Of a DNA stretch of 64,000 nucleotides, positions 25,461 to 35,231 are shown piece by piece. This DNA is from Brasilonema sp. UFV-L1 (lineage in GTDB: Bacteria > Cyanobacteriota > Cyanobacteriia > Cyanobacteriales > Nostocaceae). Position 1 is the first letter of the stretch. Every line of letters starts with the position of its first letter. Made by a program: the position numbers and the translations under genes. The stretch is taken from NCBI RefSeq assembly GCF_012912105.1, contig NZ_QMEA01000006.1, positions 1 through 64,000 on the forward strand. The letters are read 5' to 3'. The notes beneath the pieces are model-generated. The model saw only the letters and a program-made list of their open reading frames with translations, was not told the DNA's origin and ran no database searches.

Positions 25461-27554
25461 TCACTGTCCTCCCATGTAAAGCGGTACCGCGCGACCATTA
25501 CCATTCGACAGCAACTTGTCGCGAGTCAGTTGACGATTATTAGACTTGCGTTTCTCCTGAATGTGAATCTGGAAATCCTTAGCCCCATAACTCATCGTGG
25601 TATAAGAGAGTGCAACCCGAGAGTTGTCATTGATAAAAGCAATCTCATTTGGTGGTATATTTCCAGTCACATACAACAGCGCCCCAAACAACTCACTCGC
25701 ACCGCCTCCTTTAGTATGAAGCACTGTGTTAACGTTACCTCCTTCGGTCTTAAGACCTAATACCCACAGCTTCCCACCGTTATTGAATATCTTCTTGCTA
25801 CTACCTTCAGGATTAAGCTGACGCGCCCACACCTGTTGAGGATGCTCAAATTGCCAACCTTCAGCAGATACGTCTTCAATAAAGAGCTTTCCGGCTTTCG
25901 GTGTGTTCCGAAACACATACTTCTGGTCGTTAGGTTTTAAGGAGCAGCAAGTCACATCTTTTAAAAAGAGTGTTCGGGAAGTCGCTTGTTCAAAACCAAT
26001 AAATCCAAGTCGTGGTGGAGCGTTTTGATGGAGGTTAATAATACTAAGATGTTCAATTGTGACATCACTTGCTTTTCCATTCTCGATACGAATGAACGGT
26101 TTTGGCTTGTTTGCGTTTTCAAAAGCTGACCCAGAAGAAGAGAGCGTAGCATTTATCGCAGTGATTTTGCGAACATTTCCTTTGACTCGTAGAGTATCGC
26201 TCACAAAGTAACGACCAGGTGGAAAGTAAACAGTGGTCTTTCCTGAGTCGAGGGCTTTTTGAATTGCAGCTGTATCATCGTCCCAATCCTCACCTCCATC
26301 TGCTTTTTTCCCTCTTGCACCAAAATCCTCAACATTTGCCCAGTTTGAGAGATTATTGTCATGAAAGTTTGGAGATTCTTGAATCGGAAGATTGAGAGAT
26401 GTCTTTAAGGAAGATGTAAACAAAGTCAAAGGAGCATTTGAGGTAAACTCCCTTAACACAGTCTGCTTCAAGTCTTTCTTATCTTGCTTAAGAACTGACT
26501 TATAACCGGATGAGCGAACATTGCGAGCAAACAGACGGCTGTTATTCTCAATCGCACTTGATGAGCGTTCGCCCCCATAAAACTTCCCATCCACAAGAGT
26601 CATCAGGCTCGTTGAGTTTATGTTACGCACCGCTGGAACACGATTGCTGCTCGATAAGTCTCGTATTGCGACAACATTCCCCGCGTTCTCTAAACCAACA
26701 GTTTTCTGATTGCAAAGAGTCATGTGCTCAAGAGTCACACCGTTGACCTCACCCGCAATACGAACACCATAGTCAAAGCCTTCAACAATGACGTTTTTGA
26801 CAAGCGCCGGACCAATCCATCGTCGAGTCATATCAAGTCCGACGAGTCCTTGACCGCGAAGTCGAACATTACGAACAGCGCCAGTGTTGTTTGCTAGATA
26901 ATCGAGTGCGATCGCTCCTCGGTTTTTACCAGTGTCAATCGTCAGGTCTTCGATGTAGTTTGCAAACGCCTCGTTTCCTTCTCCCTTGGCGGGATAATCC
27001 TTACCTCCTCCGTTGGGCTGTTCTACATAGAGTCCTGATGCAGTGTAGACGACTGCTTTAGGGTTTTTGGGGTCATTGTAACCTGCGGCATTATCCTTCA
27101 AGCGAATAATAGTGGTAGCGCGGTTCTGTCCTTGCAGCCATAGTTGCGATTGCCATTTGCCGTTTTTGTCTCGCCATTCTAGGCGATCGCTCACCAAATA
27201 AGTTCCTTTCGGGAAGTAAACAATTTTATTTGTCCCCACGTTCTCTTGAATTGCCTTCTGGATTGCCTGAGTATCATCTGCGACACCATTCCCTTTCGCT
27301 CCGTATTGAGTTTTCACATTAATCACAAAATTTTTGGGAAAGAGCTTATCTCCTGTTGAACCTTTGTCAACAACACATTTGCTCTCTCCTTTCTTTAAAG
27401 ACTTTCCCTCAGAAACCCCTAACACAGAAACAGATATATTTTGAACAAGTGTAGGAGTTATAACAACAACTATCAGAGAAAGTACTAATATTCCACAGAG
27501 GCTGGAAAGTCTTTTCCAGAATTTTTTACTGCGCTCAAATTGTATCATGACCAC
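25461..27554 (-). CDS. Double pectate-lyase-superfamily beta-helix protein (GH55-like)
   Basis: A 697-residue protein with an N-terminal basic stretch and a hydrophobic segment (about residues 15-40), i.e. a signal peptide or membrane anchor. Two homologous beta-helix domains follow. Each begins with the Pectate_lyase_3 opening: YGAKGNGVADDTQAIQKAI with VYFPKGTYLVSD near residues 85-125, and FGARGKKADGG, DDDTAAIQKAL with VYFPPGRYFVSD near 415-465. Tandem helices of this kind occur in GH55 glucanases and in polysaccharide-binding or tail-spike-like proteins. Its position inside an exopolysaccharide locus, antiparallel to it, suggests a role in trimming or holding the extracellular glycan; no catalytic residues could be assigned. 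Confidence 0.75.
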   Translation of the reverse strand: MVMIQFERSKKFWKRLSSLCGILVLSLIVVVITPTLVQNISVSVLGVSEGKSLKKGESKCVVDKGSTGDKLFPKNFVINVKTQYGAKGNGVADDTQAIQKAIQENVGTNKIVYFPKGTYLVSDRLEWRDKNGKWQSQLWLQGQNRATTIIRLKDNAAGYNDPKNPKAVVYTASGLYVEQPNGGGKDYPAKGEGNEAFANYIEDLTIDTGKNRGAIALDYLANNTGAVRNVRLRGQGLVGLDMTRRWIGPALVKNVIVEGFDYGVRIAGEVNGVTLEHMTLCNQKTVGLENAGNVVAIRDLSSSNRVPAVRNINSTSLMTLVDGKFYGGERSSSAIENNSRLFARNVRSSGYKSVLKQDKKDLKQTVLREFTSNAPLTLFTSSLKTSLNLPIQESPNFHDNNLSNWANVEDFGARGKKADGGEDWDDDTAAIQKALDSGKTTVYFPPGRYFVSDTLRVKGNVRKITAINATLSSSGSAFENANKPKPFIRIENGKASDVTIEHLSIINLHQNAPPRLGFIGFEQATSRTLFLKDVTCCSLKPNDQKYVFRNTPKAGKLFIEDVSAEGWQFEHPQQVWARQLNPEGSSKKIFNNGGKLWVLGLKTEGGNVNTVLHTKGGGASELFGALLYVTGNIPPNEIAFINDNSRVALSYTTMSYGAKDFQIHIQEKRKSNNRQLTRDKLLSNGNGRAVPLYMGGQ

Positions 27555-28606
27555 CTCTTTAGGTTTGACAAAACAAGCTTCCTACCTTTAAAAGTCCTCT
27601 TGCTTCCTTTCAAAACTGCACTTTAGTGTTTCTCTAGATTCTCAAAACTAAAGTTAACAGTTATTCAGTTATCAGTTATCAGTTACCAGTACTTGTTACT
27701 CATAACTGCTGATTTGTGTTCACCCTCCGGGAACGCGGGTCACCTGGGCGTGGGAGAACGCCTCATGCGCGCCCTTACTCACTGTTTACTGTTTACTGTT
27801 TACTGTTCACTGTTTACTGTTTACTGTTTACTGTTCACTGTTTACTGTTTACTGTTCACTGTTCACTGTTCACTGTTTACTGTTCACTGTTCACTGTTCA
27901 CTGTTCACTGTTCACTGTTCACTGTTTTAAGCCTTAGTTATTCAAACCCATAGCAACTCTATCCGGAAAAAAATACAAATGTACAAATAACTTACATAGT
28001 TTCCAAAAAATTTCTGAATTTTTCACATTGCTCAAAGTATGAGTATAAAAGCATTTCAGCACTTTGATATGAAATGAAAGACGTTTATCAGTACTTCTTA
28101 TGATAAAAGAATCCGGAATATTTGCTAATTTGCCGAAAAAGTATGACAGAATCTACTGTGGAAAATGACCAACTCACTTTCCGAAAATTGCTACATTGGG
28201 AAATGTAGAAATACTACTTTCTAGTATGCCGCAATATTTCGGTGCAATCTAAGTAAATATGTGTTGAGTTTAGAAAGCTAAATGGAATGACGCTGTTTTG
28301 TTACAGACCAGCAGAATATCAATATCACGACATGGAGTACGTTGTGTTACCGACATTGGGTTTGTTCGAGAAGGAAGTCGCAGGTCAAAAATAATTGCAC
28401 TTCTAGATGAAATCTGTCAGTTACTCCCTTCCCACCAGAAGAATACCGAATTTAACGAACCGCGAAGACGCAAAGGACACAAAGGAAGAAGAAAAAGAAG
28501 ATAGGTAATCTTAGACCACCAAAGGGAGTAATAAAATGATTGACCATAGCATGCATTGAAAAATTCAATGTTACAGCAATAACATCTAATTAAAACGGAG
28601 GAGTGA
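27555..28606. other. 1.05-kb intergenic region with heptad repeats
   Basis: This region lies between the divergent 25461-27554 and 28607-29713 genes. It contains degenerate AGTTATC heptads (27660-27690), a short GC-rich repeat (27720-27770), the large heptad array (27779-27926) and, near 28455-28500, a copy of the common cyanobacterial repeat with CGAAGACGCAAAGGA. A 68-codon frame at 28298-28504 ends inside that repeat and has no coding character. Nothing else is recognisable. Confidence 0.55.
27779..27926 (+). repeat. Heptameric short tandem repeat array (STRR type)
   Basis: About 21 units of the heptamer TGTTTAC or TGTTCAC stand head to tail, alternating between the T and C variants in an irregular order. 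Heptamer arrays of this type (STRRs) are a known feature of filamentous heterocystous cyanobacteria. Weaker traces of the same family occur at 27660-27690 and at 35155-35170 and 35318-35345. Apparent open frames across the array reflect the absence of stop codons in the unit, not coding. Confidence 0.92.
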
Positions 28607-29713
28607 ATGCAGGAACTTCAAACCGAAAAGCAACAACCAATTGAACTACCCAAATTACCTGAAAACCCCCTGGTCTCAATACTGATTGCTAACTATAACT
28701 ACGCTAAATATATTGGGGAGACTTTGGATAGTGTACTTTCTCAGACTTATCCCCATTTTGAAGCAATTATTTGTGATGACGGTTCTAAAGATAACTCTTG
28801 TGAAATTGTTGAGAGCTATGCAAAGAAAGACTCCCGGATTAAGCTAGTACGTCAGCAAAATGGGGGTGTAGCCTCAGCATTAAATACAGCTTACAGAAAC
28901 AGCAGCGGTGAAATTATCTGTGTGCTGGATGCAGATGATATATGGATGCCCAGCAAGTTACAAAAAGTTGTTGAAGCGTTTCAATCGGACGCGAAAGGAG
29001 GCTTTGTTATCGACAATTTAATAAATATTGATGGAGATAGCAAAGTCATTAAATTAACGCCTATATTTAGTGAGCTATCTTCTGGTTGGAAGGCACCTTT
29101 CGCAATGGAAAATGGTGGGTTTGCATATAATATACCACCAGCTTCAGGACTTTCTATTCGACGCAAGGTCGCTGACTTCATCTTCCCCATGAACGAAGCA
29201 TTTACGCGTAACGCAGACAGTCTGATTAGCTATCTCGCTCCTTTAATAACTAAGATAGTGGCTATCCCAGAAGTGCTAACCCAATTTCGCTTACATGGCT
29301 CTAACCTGACAAGTTCAAGGAGTTACGTATTAAAAGATTTTGAGAGAGACGTGAGTAATTGGGAGCGTACTCATCAAGAGCAAAAACAGCTTTTAACTAG
29401 AGTCTATGGTAAAGAGATTGCAGAAAAACTGACTGGTTTGGAAAAAAGTGTGAAGTATCTCCACTTCCGCTATGTAGCAATGCGCTTAAAGCGCTTACCC
29501 AGAAAAGAAACCAAGAAAGCTCACCAGCAACTAACTGCTCATCAACACTTTGGTTATTCTGCGCCTGAACGATGGTTTTTACCTTGGGCAGAGTATTTAC
29601 CTGATGTTGTGTTTGCCAAAATGTTTGATGTTGTATATGGAGCTAATCCAGTCAAGCACTTTCTCAAAAAGTTAGTCGGAGATTTGACCAATCCGCGTTA
29701 TGTTCTCAGGTAA
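28607..29713 (+). CDS. Glycosyltransferase family 2
   Basis: A 368-residue GT2. The start PLVSILIANYNYAKYIGETLDS begins at residue 21, IICDDGSKDNS is at 55-65, GGVASALN at 86-93 and the metal-binding LDADDIW at 107-113. GGAGGAG precedes the ATG (28597-28603). The C-terminal 120 residues are helical and charged. It stands alone between two repeat-rich gaps, so it is probably its own transcription unit within the locus. Confidence 0.9.
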   Translation: MQELQTEKQQPIELPKLPENPLVSILIANYNYAKYIGETLDSVLSQTYPHFEAIICDDGSKDNSCEIVESYAKKDSRIKLVRQQNGGVASALNTAYRNSSGEIICVLDADDIWMPSKLQKVVEAFQSDAKGGFVIDNLINIDGDSKVIKLTPIFSELSSGWKAPFAMENGGFAYNIPPASGLSIRRKVADFIFPMNEAFTRNADSLISYLAPLITKIVAIPEVLTQFRLHGSNLTSSRSYVLKDFERDVSNWERTHQEQKQLLTRVYGKEIAEKLTGLEKSVKYLHFRYVAMRLKRLPRKETKKAHQQLTAHQHFGYSAPERWFLPWAEYLPDVVFAKMFDVVYGANPVKHFLKKLVGDLTNPRYVLR

Positions 29714-29745
29714 TTCTAAACCAGATGTTTAACAACAGAGAATTC

Positions 29746-29775
29746 AGGAGCGGAGCCGGAGCCGCTCCGCCTCCG
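29746..29775 (+). repeat. GC-rich 30-bp repeat, inverted relative to the copies at 35.2 kb
   Basis: This 30-bp stretch (opening AGGAGCGGAGCCGGAGCC) is the exact reverse complement of 35242-35271 and 35282-35311. It can fold on itself (GAGCGG against CCGCTC). A further AT-rich repeat (TTCTGAATACTGAATTC, 29909-29940) in the same gap is also matched in inverted orientation at 35173-35212. The repeats bracket the 29966-35149 gene block. Confidence 0.85.
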
Positions 29776-29965
29776 GTCAGGAGCCAGAAGCCAGAATCGA
29801 TTCTGTGCGACTGGAGGATGAATGAAGGCTTTAAGTCCCCGGACATAATCCCTGATTTGGAGGTCTACAATTTGAGTAGTGGTCTGAATCCTTACCTGAT
29901 TGCATTCTGAATACTGAATTCTGAATACTGAATTCTTCTTCAAGCATAATTGCAAAGGACGATAG

Positions 29966-31099
29966 ATGAGTCACAAATCAATTGCTATCTTTACTTGGGG
30001 TTTAGACGGCGGAGCATTCACAAACCTTCCAGTCGCTTTGGCAAAAGGGTTTTGGAATTTGGGAGTCAAAGATTTATACATTTTGTATCTCTCAAAAGGA
30101 CCAGCAGAAGATATCACTGTTCCAGAAGGTGTTAAGTTAGTGTCACTGGGTGTTGAGCGATCAATGGCTTCTCCCATTGCTCTATCAAGGTTTTTAAAAA
30201 CAGCTAAGCCAGATGTGCTGATAGCTATGCCTACTATCATCTCTATTCCTGCGATTATGGGATGGCTATTAGCTCAACAGCGACAGACAAAATTTGTGAT
30301 TTATCAAGGAGATACTTTAACCTCAGACATAGCAATTGACCACAAGCATAACCTGCGCATGCAAATCATGCCCTGGCTAGCACGACTTTTATATCCTACA
30401 GCTAATGGTTTAACTACTGTCAGCCAAGGTGTTCTTGATATTCTTAAACAAGACCATATCCCGATTCCTCGCAATCGTGTAGCAGTCATCCCGAATCCTG
30501 TCGATGTTGAAAACTTTTTAGCGCGTAGTCAAGCAGAACCTGAGCATCCTTGGCTTCGACACAAGGACAGTCCGGTTATTGTGAGCCTTGGACGTTTAGG
30601 AAAGCGCAAAAACTATCCGATGCTATTGCAAGCACTAGCAAAAGTTCGCAGCCATCTCAAAGTTAAGCTGATTATTTTGGGAGAAGGTCCAGAAAGAAAA
30701 AATTTGGAGGAGCTAATTGCTAAACTGGGTTTGCAGGAAGATGTGAGTTTACCTGGTCATGTCGCTAATCCTTGGAGTCACATTGCTAAAGCTGATGTTT
30801 TTGTGATGTCGTCTTTAGATGAAGCGTTTTGTCTAGCATTAGTAGAAGCAATGGCGTGTGGAGTACCTGTTATTTCGACTGATGCGATTGGTGGAGGACC
30901 TCGCAGTATCTTGGAAGATGGCAAATACGGGAATTTAGTACCGAGAGATGATGTGCAAGCGCTTGCTGACGCAATTTATAAGGTGCTGACTTCACAGAGT
31001 TGGCGATCGCACTTAATTGATGTGAGTAAACAACGTTGTCAAGCTTTTGAGCCAGAAGCAGTTGCCAAACAGTGGTTATCTTTTTTGCAACAAGTCTAA
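29966..31099 (+). CDS. Glycosyltransferase family 4
   Basis: A 377-residue GT-B enzyme. The N-terminal domain starts IAIFTWGLDGGAFTNLPVALAKGF, with the family's GG loop at residues 14-15. In the C-terminal domain are VSLGRLGKRKNYPML (about 210-224) and DVFVMSSLDEAFCLALVEAMACGVPVI (about 275-301), whose E-x7-E binds the nucleotide-sugar phosphates. It opens a run of four genes on the same strand with small gaps that ends at 35149 and is bracketed by inverted repeats. Its donor is unknown. Confidence 0.9.
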   Translation: MSHKSIAIFTWGLDGGAFTNLPVALAKGFWNLGVKDLYILYLSKGPAEDITVPEGVKLVSLGVERSMASPIALSRFLKTAKPDVLIAMPTIISIPAIMGWLLAQQRQTKFVIYQGDTLTSDIAIDHKHNLRMQIMPWLARLLYPTANGLTTVSQGVLDILKQDHIPIPRNRVAVIPNPVDVENFLARSQAEPEHPWLRHKDSPVIVSLGRLGKRKNYPMLLQALAKVRSHLKVKLIILGEGPERKNLEELIAKLGLQEDVSLPGHVANPWSHIAKADVFVMSSLDEAFCLALVEAMACGVPVISTDAIGGGPRSILEDGKYGNLVPRDDVQALADAIYKVLTSQSWRSHLIDVSKQRCQAFEPEAVAKQWLSFLQQV

Positions 31100-31131
31100 A
31101 TGATAAAATTTAACACTGGAGAATTCTATCC

Positions 31132-32406
31132 ATGAAAGTCCTTCTGTCTGCTTATGCTTGTGAACCTGGTCGTGGTTCCGAACCAGGAGTCGGCTGGAAC
31201 ATGGCTTGTCAAATTGCAAAACATCATCAAGTCTGGGTTTTGACTTCTAATACTCATCGTCCAGCAATTGAGGCAGAACTTGCTCGTCATCAACCGCCGA
31301 ATCTGAACTTTGTTTATCTCGATCCATTTAACTGGGTTTATGACTGGTCTTATGAAGGAAAGCGATCGCAATGGTCCGTCTACCTTCACTACTACCTATG
31401 GCAGATTTGGGCGTATTTTATCGCCAGACGACTCCATCAAGAAATGAGCTTTGATGTTGCACATCACATAACCTATGGTAGATATTCCAGCCCAAGTTTT
31501 CTAGTCTTTCTTCCCATACCCTTCGTTTGGGGTCCAGTAGGAGGCGCGGAATCTACTCCCAAACCATTCTGGCAAGACTTCAGCACACGTGCCAAGGTTT
31601 ACGAAACTCTGCGTAACCTTTTGCGCTGGGTAGGTGAACTTGATCCATTTGTACACCTGAGCGCTCGCAAAAGTACAGCTGCAATAGTAACGACTCCGGA
31701 AACCGCAACCCGTTTGAAAGTTTTCGGTGCTAAAAGGATTGAATTTTTGCCTGGACAAACTGGAATCAATCAACAGGAGTTTGCTCATCTGGAAAAACTT
31801 CCCCTTTCATCTGACGAATCATCTGACGAAAGTGTTATCAGATTTGTGAGTATCGGACGTCTCCTGCACTGGAAAGGATTTCATCTAGGTATAAAAGCAT
31901 TTGCTCAAACAGGTTTAGACCAGAGTGAGTACTGGATTATTGGCGAAGGACCTGAGAGAGAAAGGTTAGAAGAACTTGCAAATCAACTCGGAATTGCTGA
32001 CAGAACCTTCTTTTTAGGAAGGATATCTCGTGAACAAACCTTTCATACTCTAGCAAAATGTCATGTTGTCGTTCATCCTGCCCTGCATGATTTTTCACCA
32101 ACTGTTTGCTTAGAAGCTATGGTCGCAAGGCGTCCAGTAGTTTGCTTAAATTTAGGTGGACCAGCTATCCAGATTACAGAAGAAACTGGTTTTAAGATTC
32201 ACGCTCAAACACCTGACCAAGCAGTAAATGATATGGCTAAAGCAATGACGCTGCTAGCTAAAGATCCAGATTTGAGATTGCGTATGGGTCAAGCTGGACA
32301 AAAGAGGGTAAGAGAGGCTTTTAGTTGGGAAAGTAAAGGGCAGTTTTTTGCTCAACTTTACAAAGAAATTTCAACCCAAGATAAATCCTACGTAAAATTG
32401 GGTTAG
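31132..32406 (+). CDS. Glycosyltransferase family 4-like
   Basis: A 424-residue GT-B protein beginning KVLLSAYACEPGRGSEPGVGWN. This start, with the E-PG-x-GSE-G loop, marks a GT4 subgroup common in cyanobacterial and planctomycete exopolysaccharide loci. The C-terminal domain has VSIGRLLHWKGFHLGI (about 238-253), IGEGPERERLE (about 266-276) and FSPTVCLEAMVARRPVV (about 322-338). It lies 32 bases after the previous gene and 6 bases before the Wzy-like gene, so it is probably in the same operon. Confidence 0.88.
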   Translation: MKVLLSAYACEPGRGSEPGVGWNMACQIAKHHQVWVLTSNTHRPAIEAELARHQPPNLNFVYLDPFNWVYDWSYEGKRSQWSVYLHYYLWQIWAYFIARRLHQEMSFDVAHHITYGRYSSPSFLVFLPIPFVWGPVGGAESTPKPFWQDFSTRAKVYETLRNLLRWVGELDPFVHLSARKSTAAIVTTPETATRLKVFGAKRIEFLPGQTGINQQEFAHLEKLPLSSDESSDESVIRFVSIGRLLHWKGFHLGIKAFAQTGLDQSEYWIIGEGPERERLEELANQLGIADRTFFLGRISREQTFHTLAKCHVVVHPALHDFSPTVCLEAMVARRPVVCLNLGGPAIQITEETGFKIHAQTPDQAVNDMAKAMTLLAKDPDLRLRMGQAGQKRVREAFSWESKGQFFAQLYKEISTQDKSYVKLG

Positions 32407-32412
32407 AAAATC

Positions 32413-33777
32413 ATGAAGCGGAACGAACACCTGAAAAATTTACCAGAAAACTTAGTGTTAACATCGCCGCAAGCAGGAATTCTCAAACGGTCTACCATGA
32501 TTGTGCTATTCCTCGCTTCTGCGATGTTTCCACGAGTTCTTTCAGCACTAAAGTTTCCATCAGTCATTAACTTTTTGCATTTTGCTTTTGCCCTATTTTT
32601 ACTTGTATGGGTATTATCTATAATTCGTAGTCGAATTGCTGTACAACTATTAGTAGGGCTGCTAATTTTATTAGCAATAAGCACAACGAGTGCCCTGCTC
32701 AATAAAGCAGGACTTATCAATGTTATCCTGAGTTTTTTAATGCTGGCTGAGCCTTTTATATTGTTAATAGTAATTACCAGTACAAAGCTGACTCAAGATA
32801 GCATTAAAATCATGCAAAAATGGATATCTATATTTGTCTATATTCACTTTGTTTTTGTCTATTTTCAAAAATTCGTTCTCGGATATGAAAATGATTTCAT
32901 TAAAGGAATTTTTCTGAACATGGGAGCAGGACACCACGTAGGAGGTGATATTGGTTTAACTTTTAGTCTTTATTTTCTTCTCGCTTCTGGAGTTCGTTCA
33001 ATCTGGTTACGAATATTTGTGTTTCTTTTAGGTGTGGGAAACATTCTTTATGCTGATGTCAAACAGGTCATTATTGCATTTCTAGTCTCCTGGCTTATCT
33101 TGATACTGACGCAACTCAAGGAGGTTTGGAAAGCAATAATGTATTCAGCAATTGCCATTCCAGTGACTGTTTTTGTTCTGAATCTTATCAATCAGATGTA
33201 TGCTGGAATCCGCTATATAAGTGATATGGAAGTCGTGACAGAGGCTTTTCAATATAAATTATCTGTATTTTCTATTATTACCTCATTCTATAAGTCAGAT
33301 TTTAATTGGTTGTTTGGATTTGGTCCCGGTCATACTATTAGTCGCTTAGGTTGGCTAATGAAAGATTACATACAATTTCTTCAACCATTAGGTGTGACTG
33401 GCACTCCTGTTTTTAATACAGTATGGGTCGCCCAAGAAAGTTACTACTGGTCTAATAGTATTACTGGCTCAAGTATGTACTCTTTATTATTTTCTTGGGC
33501 AGGTATTTGGGGAGATTTAGGGTTTCTGGGATTAGGAATATATTTATATCTCTGGTTTTTAGTCTGGAAGTATATTTGTGTAGATAAACTTTCAAAGTTT
33601 TTCCTCATAACTGTATTTGTAGCTGGTTTTATTTTTTCTTGGATGGAAGAACCTGCTTTTATGCTTTTTGTCGTTAGTTTAATTGGACTGCAATGGCAAA
33701 AACATCATGCAGAGAAATCTCAGAGGATATTTGAAAAGTATAGCTTTTCTCATGCTGAAGGTCATGCCGCGAAGTGA
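32413..33777 (+). CDS. Wzy/O-antigen-ligase-like polytopic membrane protein
   Basis: A 454-residue membrane protein with about ten to twelve hydrophobic segments, spread from about residue 28 to 430, and a long external loop region (about 255-345) holding the GFGPGHTISR segment. This layout and the position among glycosyltransferases fit an O-antigen polymerase or ligase (Wzy/WaaL-like), which joins repeat units on undecaprenyl diphosphate at the outer face of the membrane. Sequence conservation in this group is low, so the call rests on topology and context. Confidence 0.75.
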   Translation: MKRNEHLKNLPENLVLTSPQAGILKRSTMIVLFLASAMFPRVLSALKFPSVINFLHFAFALFLLVWVLSIIRSRIAVQLLVGLLILLAISTTSALLNKAGLINVILSFLMLAEPFILLIVITSTKLTQDSIKIMQKWISIFVYIHFVFVYFQKFVLGYENDFIKGIFLNMGAGHHVGGDIGLTFSLYFLLASGVRSIWLRIFVFLLGVGNILYADVKQVIIAFLVSWLILILTQLKEVWKAIMYSAIAIPVTVFVLNLINQMYAGIRYISDMEVVTEAFQYKLSVFSIITSFYKSDFNWLFGFGPGHTISRLGWLMKDYIQFLQPLGVTGTPVFNTVWVAQESYYWSNSITGSSMYSLLFSWAGIWGDLGFLGLGIYLYLWFLVWKYICVDKLSKFFLITVFVAGFIFSWMEEPAFMLFVVSLIGLQWQKHHAEKSQRIFEKYSFSHAEGHAAK

Positions 33778-33940
33778 AGCATTTGGATAATACCAATTCT
33801 CTAAATGAAAGCTTTGTTTATAGTAGCGCTCTTTGCGCAATTACGAACCTTCTTTCATCTGTAGCCAGATTTTAGGAAAATAGTATAAATGTAACTTTCA
33901 TCAAAATACTTTGTAAAAATTATCAGTTAAGATTAATCCT

Positions 33941-35149
33941 ATGAAAATTCTCATTGCCCATAACCGCTATGTGTACGCAGGAGGCGAAGATGTCGTTGTA
34001 CAAGCTGAACGCGAGTTATTAGAATCTTACGGACATAATGTCTTAATATGGGAAGTTAATAATGATAGCATCGTCGGAATTCAAGGAAAAGTAAAAGCTG
34101 CACTTTCTGTTGTCTATTCATCTACATCAAGAGAGCAAATCAAAGAAAAAATATCTCATTTCCGTCCCGATATAGTTCACGTACATAACTTTTTTCCTCT
34201 TCTTTCTCCGGCAGTATACGATGCTTGCCGAGATGCAAACATTCCAGTCGTACAAACTCTCCACAACTATCGACTCGCATGTCCGAAAGCAATGCCATTA
34301 CGAGATGGTAAAATCTGTGAAGATTGCATAGGCAAAGTCGTGCCTTGGTCTGGTGTTGTCCACGGATGTTATCGTGGTTCATGGGTACAAAGTGCTGGTG
34401 TAGCCACAATGCTGACTTTTCATACATTGCGTGGTACTTGGCAAAACCGAGTTGATACTTACATCGCCCTGACCAACTTTCATAAAGATAAAATGGTTCA
34501 GGCAGGCTTGCCTAAGGACAAAATTCACGTCAAACCTAATTTTGTATTACCTCCCAAATTTCAATCTCAAACTAGCAAGTTGAAAAACTATGCACTCTTT
34601 GTCGGGCGACTTTCGGAAGAAAAAGGCGTGTCAACGCTGATTGATGCTTATGCACAAGGTCATTTGAGCATACCACTAAAAATTGTAGGTGATGGTCCAT
34701 TGGATGAAGCACTACGCCAACAAGTACAGATGAGAGGACTTGGGGAAGCGATCGCCTTTTTAGGACGACAAAGTAAAGCGACTGTATTGGAACTCATGTA
34801 CAATGCCAAATTTCTGATATTCTCTTCAATTTGGTATGAAGGTTTTCCGTTGACAATAGCAGAGGCGTTCGCTTGTGGTTTACCTGTGATAGCTCCCAAA
34901 TTAGGAAGTATGGGAGAAATTGTAGAAGATGGAGTCACAGGTTTGCACTTTCAAGCAGGAAATTCACTGGATTTGGCAGCTAAGATAAATTGGGCAATCA
35001 CTCACCCTGAAGCAATAGATACTATGGCAATAAATGCTCGCTGCACTTACGAAGCTAAGTACACTCCTGAAGCTAATTACAAACAGTTAATGGAAATTTA
35101 TAACCAAGTTATTAATCAAGCACAAACCAAATCATCAAACGTGTTATGA
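33941..35149 (+). CDS. Glycosyltransferase family 4
   Basis: A 402-residue GT-B enzyme. It starts KILIAHNRYVYAGGEDVVVQAE, followed by VHVHNFFPLLSPAVY (about 74-88) and the Cys-bearing YRLACPKAMPLRDGKICEDC (about 107-126). The donor domain has FVGRLSEEKGVSTLI (about 218-232) and SIWYEGFPLTIAEAFACGLPVI (about 287-308). It is the last gene of the repeat-bracketed block. A 163-base gap separates it from the Wzy-like gene. Confidence 0.9.
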   Translation: MKILIAHNRYVYAGGEDVVVQAERELLESYGHNVLIWEVNNDSIVGIQGKVKAALSVVYSSTSREQIKEKISHFRPDIVHVHNFFPLLSPAVYDACRDANIPVVQTLHNYRLACPKAMPLRDGKICEDCIGKVVPWSGVVHGCYRGSWVQSAGVATMLTFHTLRGTWQNRVDTYIALTNFHKDKMVQAGLPKDKIHVKPNFVLPPKFQSQTSKLKNYALFVGRLSEEKGVSTLIDAYAQGHLSIPLKIVGDGPLDEALRQQVQMRGLGEAIAFLGRQSKATVLELMYNAKFLIFSSIWYEGFPLTIAEAFACGLPVIAPKLGSMGEIVEDGVTGLHFQAGNSLDLAAKINWAITHPEAIDTMAINARCTYEAKYTPEANYKQLMEIYNQVINQAQTKSSNVL

Positions 35150-35231
35150 CTAATCAGTTATCAGTTATCAGTTTGAAGAAGAATTCAGCCATTCTGAATT
35201 CAGTATTCAGAAGGAAGAAATAAAGAATTCC

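Noticed and set aside
27779-27926. CRISPR array candidate
   Set aside because: The unit is only 7 bp, with no spacers between copies and no cas genes in the window.
27693-27953. Open frames rich in Leu-Phe-Thr-Val-Tyr-Cys repeats
   Set aside because: They are translations of the 7-bp tandem repeat in different frames, not genes.
28298-28504. 68-codon frame with a basic C-terminus
   Set aside because: Its 3' third is a common dispersed repeat (CGAAGACGCAAAGGA type), and it lacks a convincing start signal and coding composition.
29716-29955. Frames on both strands in the gap before the 29966 gene
   Set aside because: They are translations of the GC-rich and GAATTC-type dispersed repeats.
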